Below, in pieces: positions 16,830 to 25,490 of a DNA stretch of 64,000 bases (the first letter of the stretch is position 1; each line of letters starts with the position of its first letter). The translations under genes and the position numbers were made by a program. Source of the DNA: CAYQIM01 sp964417555 (GTDB lineage Bacteria > Pseudomonadota > Gammaproteobacteria > Diplorickettsiales > Diplorickettsiaceae). The notes below the pieces were generated by a model that was given only the letters and a program-made list of their open reading frames with translations, had not been told where the DNA came from and did no database searches. Where the stretch lies: contig CAYQIM010000038.1 in the NCBI GenBank assembly GCA_964417555.1, positions 62,001-126,000 of the forward strand, read 5' to 3'.

Positions 16830-18106
16830 TGGTGGATAAACTTATTATTAGAGGCGGAACACCGTTACAAGGTGAAGTGAGAATTTCCGGTGCTAAAAAT
16901 GCAACTTTACCTATTTTAGCGGCTTGTTTATTGTCAGAAGAACCCATTACTTTATTTAATGTCCCTCATTTACAAGATGTGACGACCATGGTAGAGCTTC
17001 TTAGTGGTATGGGCGCCCAATTTACCATTGGTGAGCGCATGAGCTTAGAAGTCAGTGCTCGTGATCTTGTGGATTCTTATGCTCCCTACGCATTGGTGCG
17101 TAAAATGCGAGCTTCTATTTTGGTATTAGGTGCTTTGCTAGCGCGTTGTGGTGAGGCCATTGTTTCTTTGCCCGGCGGTTGTGCTATTGGTACTCGCCCC
17201 GTTAACTTGCATGTTCAAGGATTGCAAGCAATGGGTGTACAGATGAGTATTGAAAACGGTTATATCAAGGCTAAAGCAAAGGGTCGTTTACAAGGGGCTG
17301 TTATTAAACTTGATACTATTACTGTAACTGGAACGGAAAATCTAATGATGGCTGCGACCCTTGCAAAGGGAAAAACGATAATAAAAAATGCGGCGCGTGA
17401 ACCTGAGGTGGTGGATCTGGCTAATTTTTTAAATAGTATTGGCGCTAATATTAGTGATGCAGGAACTGATACCATCACAATTGAAGGGGTTGAACAGCTA
17501 ACAAGTGGCTACTATCGAATTTTACCTGATCGGATTGAAGCGGCTACCTATCTTATTGCTGTTGCCTGTACCCGTGGATTTATACGTTTAAAAGATATAC
17601 AAGCTGATAATTTAAAAGCTGTTATTCATACCTTGCGCGAAGCAGGAGCTCATATCGTTATCGGTGATCATTGGATTGAACTCGATATGCGTAACAAACG
17701 TGCAAAAGCAGTTAATGTAAGTACCGCACCTTACCCGGCGTTTCCTACTGATGTGCAGGCACAGATCATGGCGCTCAATATTACTGCAGAAGGAACAGGT
17801 ACCATTACAGAAACAGTTTTTGAAAATCGATTTATGCATGTTCAAGAAATGCGGCGTATGGGTGCAGATATTACCTTGAAAGGTAATGTTGCTATATGTA
17901 AGGGTGTTGAGAAATTAACGGGTGCAGAAGTCATGGCGACGGATTTACGTGCCTCAGCAAGTTTAGTACTTGCAGGCTTGACTGCCGAAGGTGAAACAAC
18001 GGTCAATCGAATTTATCATATTGATCGAGGTTACGAGTGTATAGAAGAGAAACTATCACAATTGGGTGGAAAAATTAAGCGCATATCTGAATCAGATTCA
18101 TCTTAG
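16829..18106 (+). CDS. murA: UDP-N-acetylglucosamine 1-carboxyvinyltransferase
   Basis: First committed enzyme of peptidoglycan synthesis; transfers enolpyruvate from PEP to UDP-GlcNAc in the cytoplasm. The 425-aa product carries Lys23 in SGAKNA, the catalytic Cys118 in PGGCAIGTRPVNLH (so it should be fosfomycin-sensitive), and the conserved PTDVQAQ and TVFENRFMHVQEM blocks. It overlaps mlaB by one base, so its expression is coupled to the lipid transport operon. An 8-bp G/C hairpin follows after about 45 bases. Confidence 0.97.
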   Translation: MVDKLIIRGGTPLQGEVRISGAKNATLPILAACLLSEEPITLFNVPHLQDVTTMVELLSGMGAQFTIGERMSLEVSARDLVDSYAPYALVRKMRASILVLGALLARCGEAIVSLPGGCAIGTRPVNLHVQGLQAMGVQMSIENGYIKAKAKGRLQGAVIKLDTITVTGTENLMMAATLAKGKTIIKNAAREPEVVDLANFLNSIGANISDAGTDTITIEGVEQLTSGYYRILPDRIEAATYLIAVACTRGFIRLKDIQADNLKAVIHTLREAGAHIVIGDHWIELDMRNKRAKAVNVSTAPYPAFPTDVQAQIMALNITAEGTGTITETVFENRFMHVQEMRRMGADITLKGNVAICKGVEKLTGAEVMATDLRASASLVLAGLTAEGETTVNRIYHIDRGYECIEEKLSQLGGKIKRISESDSS

Positions 18107-18150
18107 TATTTAAATTTTTTGGCTATTGTCCAAATTCTTAGCCTTTGTAA

Positions 18151-18190
18151 CCCCGTGACGTTGATCACGGGGCTCAGTGAAAATTTAATT
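18151..18190 (+). terminator. Probable terminator of the mla-murA operon
   Basis: CCCCGTGA (18151-18158) pairs perfectly with TCACGGGG (18165-18172) around a six-base loop. The T-tract is delayed and broken (AATTTAATTTTGGTTTTG), so it is an imperfect intrinsic terminator, but its position after murA and before a convergent gene fits. Confidence 0.55.
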
Positions 18191-18291
18191 TTGGTTTTGT
18201 TATTCTTTGACAGTAAAAGGACATATTGTCATTTACCAGTAGATGAAGTAAACACACTTTGTAACCACCTTCGTGCTAAACGAAGCATTAG

Positions 18292-19026
18292 CTAAGCGGG
18301 CATCATTTCACAACTTAAGTTGCCGGTTGTTTGTGCTTGGATACCGCTCAGCATATCCCATACGGACTGAGCTATTTTTTTAGCAGCTTTTTCTGCTTTA
18401 ATTTTTTCTTCCGGAGGAAGATCTTGTATGAGCAGCCTAGTCACTTCTGTATGCTCTACATCAGCTTCTAAATGAACTAAAAAAAATTTTAAAGTGGCTT
18501 TATCTTCGATCTGATAAAACTCTTTAAGCCCAGTAATTTTACTAGCAGCTGTTTGTGGAATTTGACGTTCATAGGCATATAAAGCACCTAATCCTTCTGC
18601 ATAGGAGGCTTTGGAAAGAGATGAAAAATCATCGATGAATTTTTTAGTTTCTGGAAACAATACACTCTCCTTGACCGTTTTTTCGCATAAACCTAAGCCT
18701 TTTGCAAATTGTAACCATAAATCCGGATGGCTTTCTCCCCCATTGATACCTTCTTCATCATTTAGGTTATCAGTCAATACTTTTTTTGCGTGATTAGAAT
18801 AACAGTTATCAATCGTTGAGCGGATGTAATTCGGAAAAGCTTCGACATGATGGTAATATTGACAAGCATAGGCGCGTAAATCTTCTAAAGAAAGTTTTCC
18901 TGCAGACCAAGCTTGATACAAAGGGTGCTTTAACAAATGTTTTTCATTTAATTGTCTATCAAGTAGCTGCATTGTGTTGCCTTGTAAGTCGTTATTAAGT
19001 AGCTTATCTAATAATTGCCTAGTCAT
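18292..19026 (-). CDS. CADD-like di-metal oxidase, probable p-aminobenzoate synthase
   Basis: A 244-aa all-helical protein of the TenA/PqqC-like superfamily, closest to CADD of Chlamydia. The putative metal ligands are visible: DEEG and ESH (Glu91/92, His100), Glu153 in AYERQIP, and His185/Asp189/His192 in HLEADVEH. Tyr37 (HPLYQAW) and Lys163 (AASK) correspond to the Tyr and Lys needed by chlamydial CADD, which builds p-aminobenzoate from its own tyrosine for folate synthesis. The start at 19026 has AAGGAG nine bases upstream; the open frame extends 26 codons further without support. The chlamydial protein was first described as binding host death domains, so a host-directed role cannot be excluded. 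Confidence 0.85.
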   Translation of the reverse strand: MTRQLLDKLLNNDLQGNTMQLLDRQLNEKHLLKHPLYQAWSAGKLSLEDLRAYACQYYHHVEAFPNYIRSTIDNCYSNHAKKVLTDNLNDEEGINGGESHPDLWLQFAKGLGLCEKTVKESVLFPETKKFIDDFSSLSKASYAEGLGALYAYERQIPQTAASKITGLKEFYQIEDKATLKFFLVHLEADVEHTEVTRLLIQDLPPEEKIKAEKAAKKIAQSVWDMLSGIQAQTTGNLSCEMMPA

Positions 19027-19270
19027 ATGGCCATTCTCCTTCTTCGGTTTAGAGGAACTTATTGTACAGAAATTTCTAATAGATCTGAAATAGGCCTTTT
19101 CCATTTCTCATTCCTAACTGAGCTAAAAAATAGCATATAGTAAAAAAAAACTATTAAAGCAAACTAAAAAATTTGTTTTGTCAAATTTTAGGAAATTTGA
19201 CTCTGTCTTCCTAAGCTTCTAGGATAAGAATTCTTGTTTAAATCTTAAATAGATATTAAAGGGAGTTAAT

Positions 19271-19745
19271 ATGAAGTTTTTAAGGATGGGGTTTCAGCTT
19301 TTTATCGGAATAATAAGTATTTTCGTGCTTGCTGCTTGTGGGGGAGGAAGTGGCGGACCTGGTGGGAGCTACAGGCGCTACAGGTACGCCAGGTGTTCAA
19401 GGCGCTCCAGGTAGTGGATTGTTAGGTAGTGGTTTAAATCTCGGAAATCTGGCCGGAGTAACACTCTCCGGAGATGGTGGGCTTATATTATCAGCCCAAG
19501 CACTGCAAACTCTAGGATTACAAGCGGCTGCGTTGACACCACAGGAATTAGCAAGATTAAATGTAACCTTGCCTAATGGGGGAGCCGGAGTAAGGGCTGT
19601 CACAAGACAAGGCCAGCTTATTGCTATTACAGGGCCAGCTGGACGGACTTTTGCTGTTCCTGGTGGACCCAGGATTTTACCAGGAACTAATGTTCCTTTA
19701 CCCACTTTGCCTCGCGGTGGTCTATTAGGAGGATTACATCATTAA
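19271..19745 (+). pseudogene. Collagen-like lipoprotein, frameshifted
   Basis: The ATG at 19271 follows GGGAG and opens a lipoprotein signal peptide (FRAME 1: MKFLRMGFQLF...FVLAACGGGSGG). At about 19362-19367 (CCTGGTGGGAGC) the frame breaks: frame 1 ends after 47 codons, while the next frame continues with collagen-type Gly-X-Y triplets (GATGATGTPGVQGAPG) and a 110-residue Gly/Leu/Ala/Pro-rich tail ending GGLLGGLHH. Total length is 475 bases, exactly one base over 158 codons, so removing one G restores a 157-aa surface lipoprotein. It may be a recent mutation, a phase-variable gene, or a sequencing error. It is convergent with the broken TpsB gene. Confidence 0.7.
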
Positions 19746-19819
19746 AAATTAAAGTAATAACAAATTATAATGTCCGTTTGTATAAATGAAGCTTTTCTTG
19801 TTATATGAGCGGACATCTA

Positions 19820-21584
19820 TTAAAAAGGTGTGTAGCTGAAATTAAAAAAGAAACGTAAACTTTTTCCATTGTTTCCGCTGGCTACTTCTGCTTGGACAGG
19901 ATTGGTTAAAGGTCTAGCTACGCTGAGTTCAAGGTTAAAGTCTTTTGTTAAAAACAATCGTAGGCCTGCAGATAGTGAGGCATCACTATATAGACTATTT
20001 AAGGCGAAAGCAGGAGCAACTTCTTTATTTCATACCTTGCCAATGTCGTAACGCGTAAAATATTGTATAGAATTGAAAGAGCTTGGGAACGTGTCGTAGC
20101 GTAATTCTAATCCTCCCATAATGCCATTATCTCCAATAATTTCAGAAGGATCATAAGCCCGTCCAAACGGGACGCCACCATAGGGAATTTTTTCAACAGG
20201 AATTAAAGGATTAAACGCGTACTGTCCCATGGAATCGATGAGTACCGAGAAAGCTTTGGGGAGAATTTGTATGTGTGTCGCATAATAAAAAAATTTTGTA
20301 TAATTAATCGAGGGGTTATTGGGTGCAGAGGGTCCTATCGCAGCACCGATTGAATGAAATCCCTGACTTATTTCTGCCTGTAATCTATCAAGATATTTAG
20401 GTTTGTTACGTTCATAGCTTGCTTGAGCGCGTAAGGATGGAACGCGTACAGTAACATCTTGAGGGCCGTTAATGGGATCGTTAAATCCAGTCGTTCTACT
20501 ATTATAATAGCTAAGTCCTAAACGCCCTTCTAATTTTTCATTGGTTTGTAGAATAAAGGGATGATAATAATAACCAATTAAGTCCCCTACCTTTCCTGAC
20601 AAACTAGAAAAAGTTTCAGCGAGACTGGAAGGAGAACCTAATACATTGGGTTTAGTTTGGGTATAGTCGGCTAAAAAATCTAGATGGTTTCCATAAACAC
20701 CGATAGGAATGACGTGATATAAATAATAGTATTGTAGAACTCTGGGTTCAAAGGGTGCAGTGGCGGCTGTTACGGCCGTCGTGTCACCACCTTGTAACAG
20801 CGAATGAACGTTAGCGGTTAAAAATAAATTTTGGGATCCTAAATAGCGAGATTGGTTATTATTGAGGATAGCATAAGGATTAAACCGCCGTTGTTTGATA
20901 ACAAAAACTAGATTTTGTGTGCCAGAGTCTTCCGAGATAGGGCTTAAGTGTAAAGTAGCTTTGACGCCAGGTAAGCGGTTTAGTAATAAAATGTAATGTT
21001 GTAATGTTTTTTGTTGTAAAGGGCGTGATAACTTTATTTTTTCACTATATGCTGTCAGAAAATTTTCTAAACCATGTATTTTTCCCTGAATGCTTATATT
21101 AGCGACGTAAGCCTCAAGAATTTCAATTTCTAGATGACCTGACTTTACATTTTGTAGTGGTATATATGCATGCGAAAGTACATAACCATCTTTTAGGTAT
21201 TTTAAGGTAATGTTAGAGGTGATTTTTTCTAATTCTTGATAACTTATTTTCTTATTGAGATAAGGTTGATAAAAAGCTTTTAAGCTTTCCTGCGAATAGA
21301 TGGTTGAACCTGTAATGTTTATCGAATGTAAGACAAAAGGTGTGCGCATACTTTTGGGTACGTGAGCTATTGGAGGTGGAGCTACAAGGGGTATTGCCGA
21401 TGTAAATGTACCGGTTTGAGTAGGTGGTGGTATTGTGTTTCTTAATTGTTTTTCGACTTGACCAGGGGCCATGGTACCGGGTACCATGGCAGTAAACCGC
21501 TTTTAGCGGGATGATAAGCAGCGGGAAAAGAAATCCTAGCACAATGATTAAATTTCTTTTTCCTTGTGAATATTGTTCTGCCAT
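19820..21584 (-). pseudogene. Two-partner secretion transporter (TpsB/ShlB-FhaC family), broken twice
   Basis: The intact 485-codon middle part (20030-21487) encodes a TpsB: a POTRA region (FVLHSINITGSTIYSQ; YLKDGYVLSHAYIP), then a beta-barrel with GGVPFGRAYDPSEIIGDNG. Both ends are detached. At the 5' side, a start at 21584 with AAGGAAG upstream opens a signal peptide in another frame; a 7-base insertion at a perfect palindrome (21468-21490) breaks it. At the 3' side, a TGA at 20030-20032 follows GKV, where a Trp is usual, and the same frame continues 70 codons to a C-terminal Phe (NFSYTPF), the classic outer-membrane ending. Corrected length is 585 aa, right for the family. No TpsA partner is seen. 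Confidence 0.85.
21468..21490. repeat. Perfect 23-base palindrome at the TpsB frameshift
   Basis: Eleven-base arms GCCATGGTACC / GGTACCATGGC around one base. Removing seven bases (CGGTACC on the coding strand) joins the signal-peptide frame to the mature frame, so the palindrome itself appears to be the frameshifting mutation. Such perfecting of a palindrome is typical of template switching in replication. Confidence 0.7.
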
Positions 21585-21667
21585 ACTTCCTTTTGCTATC
21601 CATAAAAGATAAATACAGGGAAAGTCTAGTAGATTTTATTTAATCTTTAAAGAATTGTACCGTGTAT

Positions 21668-22306
21668 TTAATTGGGAAGTGTTTTTAATCTTTTTTGTGC
21701 TTCTGTGGCCCGCAGAGAAATTTCTTCGAAGGAACCTGTTTGAATAAGCGAACGAGGCGCTAGCCAAGTTCCGCCAATACAAGGAACATTCGGCAATTTG
21801 AGATAGTGAATAAGATTATCAAGGTTAATTCCACCGGTAGGACAAAAATGTAGCATCGGTAATACCTCTGAGATGGCAGCTAAGGTTTTTATTCCACCCA
21901 TCGTTTCTGCGGGAAAGAATTTTAACTGCCTTATACCTGACTCATAGGCAAATAGTGCTTCAGTAACGGTTGAAATGCCCGGTAGATAAGGCAAGCCTAC
22001 TTCTTTCGCCGCAGAAACCAGCTGCTGACTCAGTCCAGGACTGACTACAAATTTTGCTCCAGCGACTTTAGCTTGAGATAATTGTGCGGGATCAATGATG
22101 GTTCCTGCACCCACAATAGCCTTTGGAACTTTATCCTCTATTTCTTTGATGGCGGCTAAAGCGCAGGTTGTGCGAAGAGTAATTTCTAATGCGGTAAAAC
22201 CAGCATTGACGAATATTGTAGCCAAAGGAATTGCATGTTCTACTTTATCGATTACAATAACCGGTATAATACGATTTATCTTTAGAATATCAATGAGTGT
22301 AAGCAC
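21668..22306 (-). CDS. eda: KDPG aldolase (2-keto-3-deoxy-6-phosphogluconate aldolase)
   Basis: Splits 2-keto-3-deoxy-6-phosphogluconate into pyruvate and glyceraldehyde-3-phosphate, the last step of the Entner-Doudoroff route. The 212-aa class I aldolase has Glu41 in ALEITLRT, Lys129 (Schiff base) in LKFFPAE, and the phosphate-binding CPTGGI and GGTWL. It diverges from kdgK, with a 117-base shared promoter region, and it completes the pathway encoded by the next seven genes. Confidence 0.95.
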   Translation of the reverse strand: MLTLIDILKINRIIPVIVIDKVEHAIPLATIFVNAGFTALEITLRTTCALAAIKEIEDKVPKAIVGAGTIIDPAQLSQAKVAGAKFVVSPGLSQQLVSAAKEVGLPYLPGISTVTEALFAYESGIRQLKFFPAETMGGIKTLAAISEVLPMLHFCPTGGINLDNLIHYLKLPNVPCIGGTWLAPRSLIQTGSFEEISLRATEAQKRLKTLPN

Positions 22307-22423
22307 GTTTTCTATGTCCCATAAAATTATCCATGATGATACGTCTTCCTTTTTTTCTAGGCAAATTTTAGAGAGACTTTCTAATCAATTTATAAATTCT
22401 CAGAGTTATCTTGGATATCTCAA

Positions 22424-23353
22424 ATGAAGCAAATTACAGTGATTGGCGAAGCGATGCTAGAACTATCGCATCAGAGCGATACGTCTTTAGCCCTATCTTT
22501 TGCAGGCGATACCTTAAACTTTGCGCTTTATCTGCGACGATTGCTCCCTAATAAAGCTTTTAATGTTCATTACGTGACAGCATTAGGCGATGACGTTTAT
22601 AGCGATAGTATGCTAAAAACCTGGCAGCAAGAAGGGTTAAATACAGATTTAATTTATCGTGTCAAAAATAAATTGCCCGGACTTTATTTAATTCGTACTG
22701 ATGAGGTGGGTGAAAGAACGTTTTATTTTTATAGGCAAAATTCTGCGGCGCGAGAGCTTTTTAAAGCCAATTCAACGATTGATTTAGTTTCATGTCTGCT
22801 TACGATGGACTACTTATATTTATCGGGGATTACCTTAGCAATCCTTGATGACGAGGGTCGAGAGCGTTTATGGCAGCTGCTAGAAAAAGCAAAACAGAAA
22901 GGTGCTAAGATAGTTTTTGATACAAATTATCGCACTTCCCTTTGGCCGGATGTAGAGTCAGCAAAAACCATTATTAAACGCACATTAAACTATGTAGATA
23001 TTGCATTACCCACTTTTGAAGATGATCGTGCTTTATTTGGAGATGTTTCACCAGAAGTATGTGCCCAGCGCTTATTAAAAAGTGGTGTAACGGAGGTGGT
23101 CGTTAAATGTGGTTCTGCGCCCGCTGTAGTGGCTACTATTGGCCAGGAAAAAGAAAGGGTTCCTGCTTGTTCGATAGAAAAAATAGTGGACACAACCGGC
23201 GCAGGGGATTCATTTAATGCTGCTTATTTAGCTGCACGTTTGTTAGGTTTTGAGCCTATAAAAGCGGCACGATGGGGTCATCAATTGGCGGCCATTGTTG
23301 TTACTTATCGCGGCGCGATAATTCCCTTAGCCGTTATGCCACATCTCTCTTGA
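22424..23353 (+). CDS. kdgK: 2-keto-3-deoxygluconate kinase (PfkB family)
   Basis: Phosphorylates 2-keto-3-deoxygluconate (KDG) to KDPG, the substrate of the neighbouring eda product. The 309-aa protein has the PfkB signature DTTGAGDSFNAAYLAARLL near residues 250-268 with the catalytic Asp, the substrate-side N-terminus (GEAMLELS, GDTLNFALYLRR) and the Tyr/Arg stretch FYFYRQNSAAREL typical of KDG kinases. It starts a block in one direction; galM follows after 7 bases. PfkB members vary in substrate, but the neighbours make KDG much the best choice. Confidence 0.92.
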   Translation: MKQITVIGEAMLELSHQSDTSLALSFAGDTLNFALYLRRLLPNKAFNVHYVTALGDDVYSDSMLKTWQQEGLNTDLIYRVKNKLPGLYLIRTDEVGERTFYFYRQNSAARELFKANSTIDLVSCLLTMDYLYLSGITLAILDDEGRERLWQLLEKAKQKGAKIVFDTNYRTSLWPDVESAKTIIKRTLNYVDIALPTFEDDRALFGDVSPEVCAQRLLKSGVTEVVVKCGSAPAVVATIGQEKERVPACSIEKIVDTTGAGDSFNAAYLAARLLGFEPIKAARWGHQLAAIVVTYRGAIIPLAVMPHLS

Positions 23354-23360
23354 GGATATT

Positions 23361-24413
23361 ATGCCCGAAATGTTTTGTCAGCCCTGTGTTTTTGGTGAGC
23401 TACCTGACGGCCAAACGATTACTCAATATACACTTCGTAATCCCAGCGGCATGTCGATCAGTGTTATTAACTATGGAGCTACGTTAACATCAGTGAAGGT
23501 ACCGGGTTTAGGGGGGACCGTACACGAAATGACTTTAGGATTTGATCAGCTCAAGGACTATTTGGATCACGATTTTTATTTTGGCTCAACCATAGGACGC
23601 GTGGCTAATCGGATTGCGAATGCATCTTTCAACTACCAAGGTAGAGATTTTTTTTTAACGAAAAATAAAGGATATGCACATCATTTACATGGTGGTGACC
23701 AAGGCTTTGCTAAAGTTGTTTGGTCTGCTGAAGTTTCGATCCAAAGTGATACAGCGAATGTAGAGTTTTCATATGTAAGCCCTGATGGAGATCAAGGGTA
23801 TCCAGGAACACTTGAAGTAAAGGTCATCTATAGTTTGACTTTGGCTAACGAGTTAAAAATTACTTTTGAAGCAAAAACTGATCACGTAACACCAGTGGAT
23901 TTAACAAACCATGCCTATTGGAATTTAGCTGGTGCGGGAAACGGTACAGTGCTAGATCATGTGTTACAGGTTTTTGCTGATCATTACGTTGTTATCGATA
24001 AAGACTTACTTCCTACAGGCCAAATAGCAGAAGTCAATGATACGCCCTATGATTTTCGTCAACCACATCATTTGGGAGAGCGCTTAGAAGCTACATCAAT
24101 CGGTGGTTATGATCTTTGTTTTGTATTGCCGACAATGACAAATCCTAATCCTCGATTAGTCGCCCAGATCAAAGAACCATTGAGTGGGCGTACTTTAGAA
24201 GTTCATACGACACAACCCGGGTTACAATTCTATACAGGGAACAGTCTGAGGAGCTACCCTATCAGTGGCGGACTTACTACTCAGCGCTATGGAGGGTTTT
24301 GTATGGAAACGCAAAATCTTCCAGGGGCGGTCAAATATTCTCAATTTCCCTCACCTTTTTTGTTTCCAGGCGATCGTTACCACCATGAAACTATCTATCG
24401 ATTAATTTGGTAA
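23361..24413 (+). CDS. galM: Aldose 1-epimerase (mutarotase)
   Basis: Interconverts the alpha and beta anomers of aldoses. The 350-aa product has the family residues: GRVANRIA, HHLHGG with a substrate-binding His, NHAYWNLAG with the catalytic His, GYDLCFVL, and METQNLPGAV with the catalytic Glu. No signal peptide, so cytoplasmic. It sits between kdgK and the lactonase with gaps of 7 and 6 bases. In this setting it would supply the correct anomer to the sugar dehydrogenase; the actual sugar is not known. Confidence 0.93.
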   Translation: MPEMFCQPCVFGELPDGQTITQYTLRNPSGMSISVINYGATLTSVKVPGLGGTVHEMTLGFDQLKDYLDHDFYFGSTIGRVANRIANASFNYQGRDFFLTKNKGYAHHLHGGDQGFAKVVWSAEVSIQSDTANVEFSYVSPDGDQGYPGTLEVKVIYSLTLANELKITFEAKTDHVTPVDLTNHAYWNLAGAGNGTVLDHVLQVFADHYVVIDKDLLPTGQIAEVNDTPYDFRQPHHLGERLEATSIGGYDLCFVLPTMTNPNPRLVAQIKEPLSGRTLEVHTTQPGLQFYTGNSLRSYPISGGLTTQRYGGFCMETQNLPGAVKYSQFPSPFLFPGDRYHHETIYRLIW

Positions 24414-24419
24414 AAATCT

Positions 24420-25292
24420 ATGCAGAATCCAATTGTTGTGTGTGATGAAACGATGCTATTAGGCGAAGGGCCTCTTTGGCATCCTATAGAAAACGTTCTG
24501 TATTGGGTAGATATCGCTGGCGCGACTTTAAATCGTTTCGATATCAATACACAAACCCTCAGAAAATTTAACATGCCTAGTCAAATTGGTTCTATCGGCT
24601 GGCGGGCTAAAGGAGGATTGATAGCAGCGCTCAGTGATAACTTTGCTACGATTAACACAGAAACAGGAGAGGTAGAAACAGTGGTTTTGCCATTACAGCA
24701 CACGCGCCAGGTGATGTTTAATGATGGAAAATGTGACCGGCAAGGTCGTTTTTGGGTAGGAACCAAAGATATTGACGAAAAAAACCCCATAGGTTCCCTT
24801 TATTGTTTAGATAAAGAAGGAAAGGTAACAGAGACAATTAGTGGGTTTACGGTAAGTAACGGAATTGCCTGGAGTCTAGACAATAGTTGCATGTATATTT
24901 GTGACTCCCCTGCGCGTCAAATTTATCAGTATGAATTCGATCCAATACAAGGCCGATTGGGGCGTTGTCAGATTTTTGCGCAAGTTCCAGAAGAAGAAGG
25001 TTTCCCTGATGGACTTACGGTAGACAGTGAGGGTTATCTGTGGAGTTGTCATTGGGATGGTTGGCAGATTACGCGTTATACCCCTACTGGAGAAGTTGAT
25101 GGGGTTATTCCCATGCCCATTCCTAGGCCAACCAGCTGCTGTTTTGGAGGCCCAGATTTAGAAACACTTTATGTGACTTCTGCTTCTATTGGTTTATCAG
25201 CTTCCGCATTAATGGATGCACCACAGTCAGGTAAGCTTTTTGCGGTAGAAGTGGGGGTAAAGGGTGTAACTGAACCCGCTTATTTGGGCTAA
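24420..25292 (+). CDS. SMP-30/gluconolactonase-family sugar lactonase
   Basis: A 290-aa six-bladed beta-propeller enzyme that opens aldonolactones to aldonates. The metal ligands and motifs of the SMP-30 family are visible: LGEGPLWHP (Glu near residue 16), FNDGKCDRQGRFWVGT, FTVSNGIAWS and FPDGLTVDSEGYLW (Asp). The protein lacks a signal peptide. It follows galM after 6 bases. It is the likely second step in oxidation of a free sugar: dehydrogenase (26931-27719), lactonase, ManD dehydratase. Family members act on gluconolactone, arabinolactone, galactonolactone and others, so the substrate is open. Confidence 0.9.
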   Translation: MQNPIVVCDETMLLGEGPLWHPIENVLYWVDIAGATLNRFDINTQTLRKFNMPSQIGSIGWRAKGGLIAALSDNFATINTETGEVETVVLPLQHTRQVMFNDGKCDRQGRFWVGTKDIDEKNPIGSLYCLDKEGKVTETISGFTVSNGIAWSLDNSCMYICDSPARQIYQYEFDPIQGRLGRCQIFAQVPEEEGFPDGLTVDSEGYLWSCHWDGWQITRYTPTGEVDGVIPMPIPRPTSCCFGGPDLETLYVTSASIGLSASALMDAPQSGKLFAVEVGVKGVTEPAYLG

Positions 25293-25490
25293 ATACTCTT
25301 TGTACCTGAACTTTTGGCTGTATTGCCGCTTCAACTCGCCGCTGAAAGCGTGTAAGGGATTAAAGTAAGGTTAGATCATCGAAAGACTTACATTTTTTAA
25401 TTTTAAGATTACTTTTAGGGCTTTTCATTTGCTTTTAGGGTAGATCGAGGTAAAGTAACGAGCCTATACTATCTAAAAGAGAGTGTTTTA

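Noticed and set aside
19397..19705. 102-codon frame opposite the collagen-like gene
   Set aside because: It is the mirror of a Gly/Pro-rich coding strand; the plus strand has the signal peptide, ribosome binding site and Gly-X-Y triplets.
21252..21584. Separate 110-aa protein upstream of TpsB
   Set aside because: Only its first ~32 residues make sense, as a signal peptide; the rest is the out-of-frame reading of the POTRA region, so it was merged into the TpsB pseudogene.
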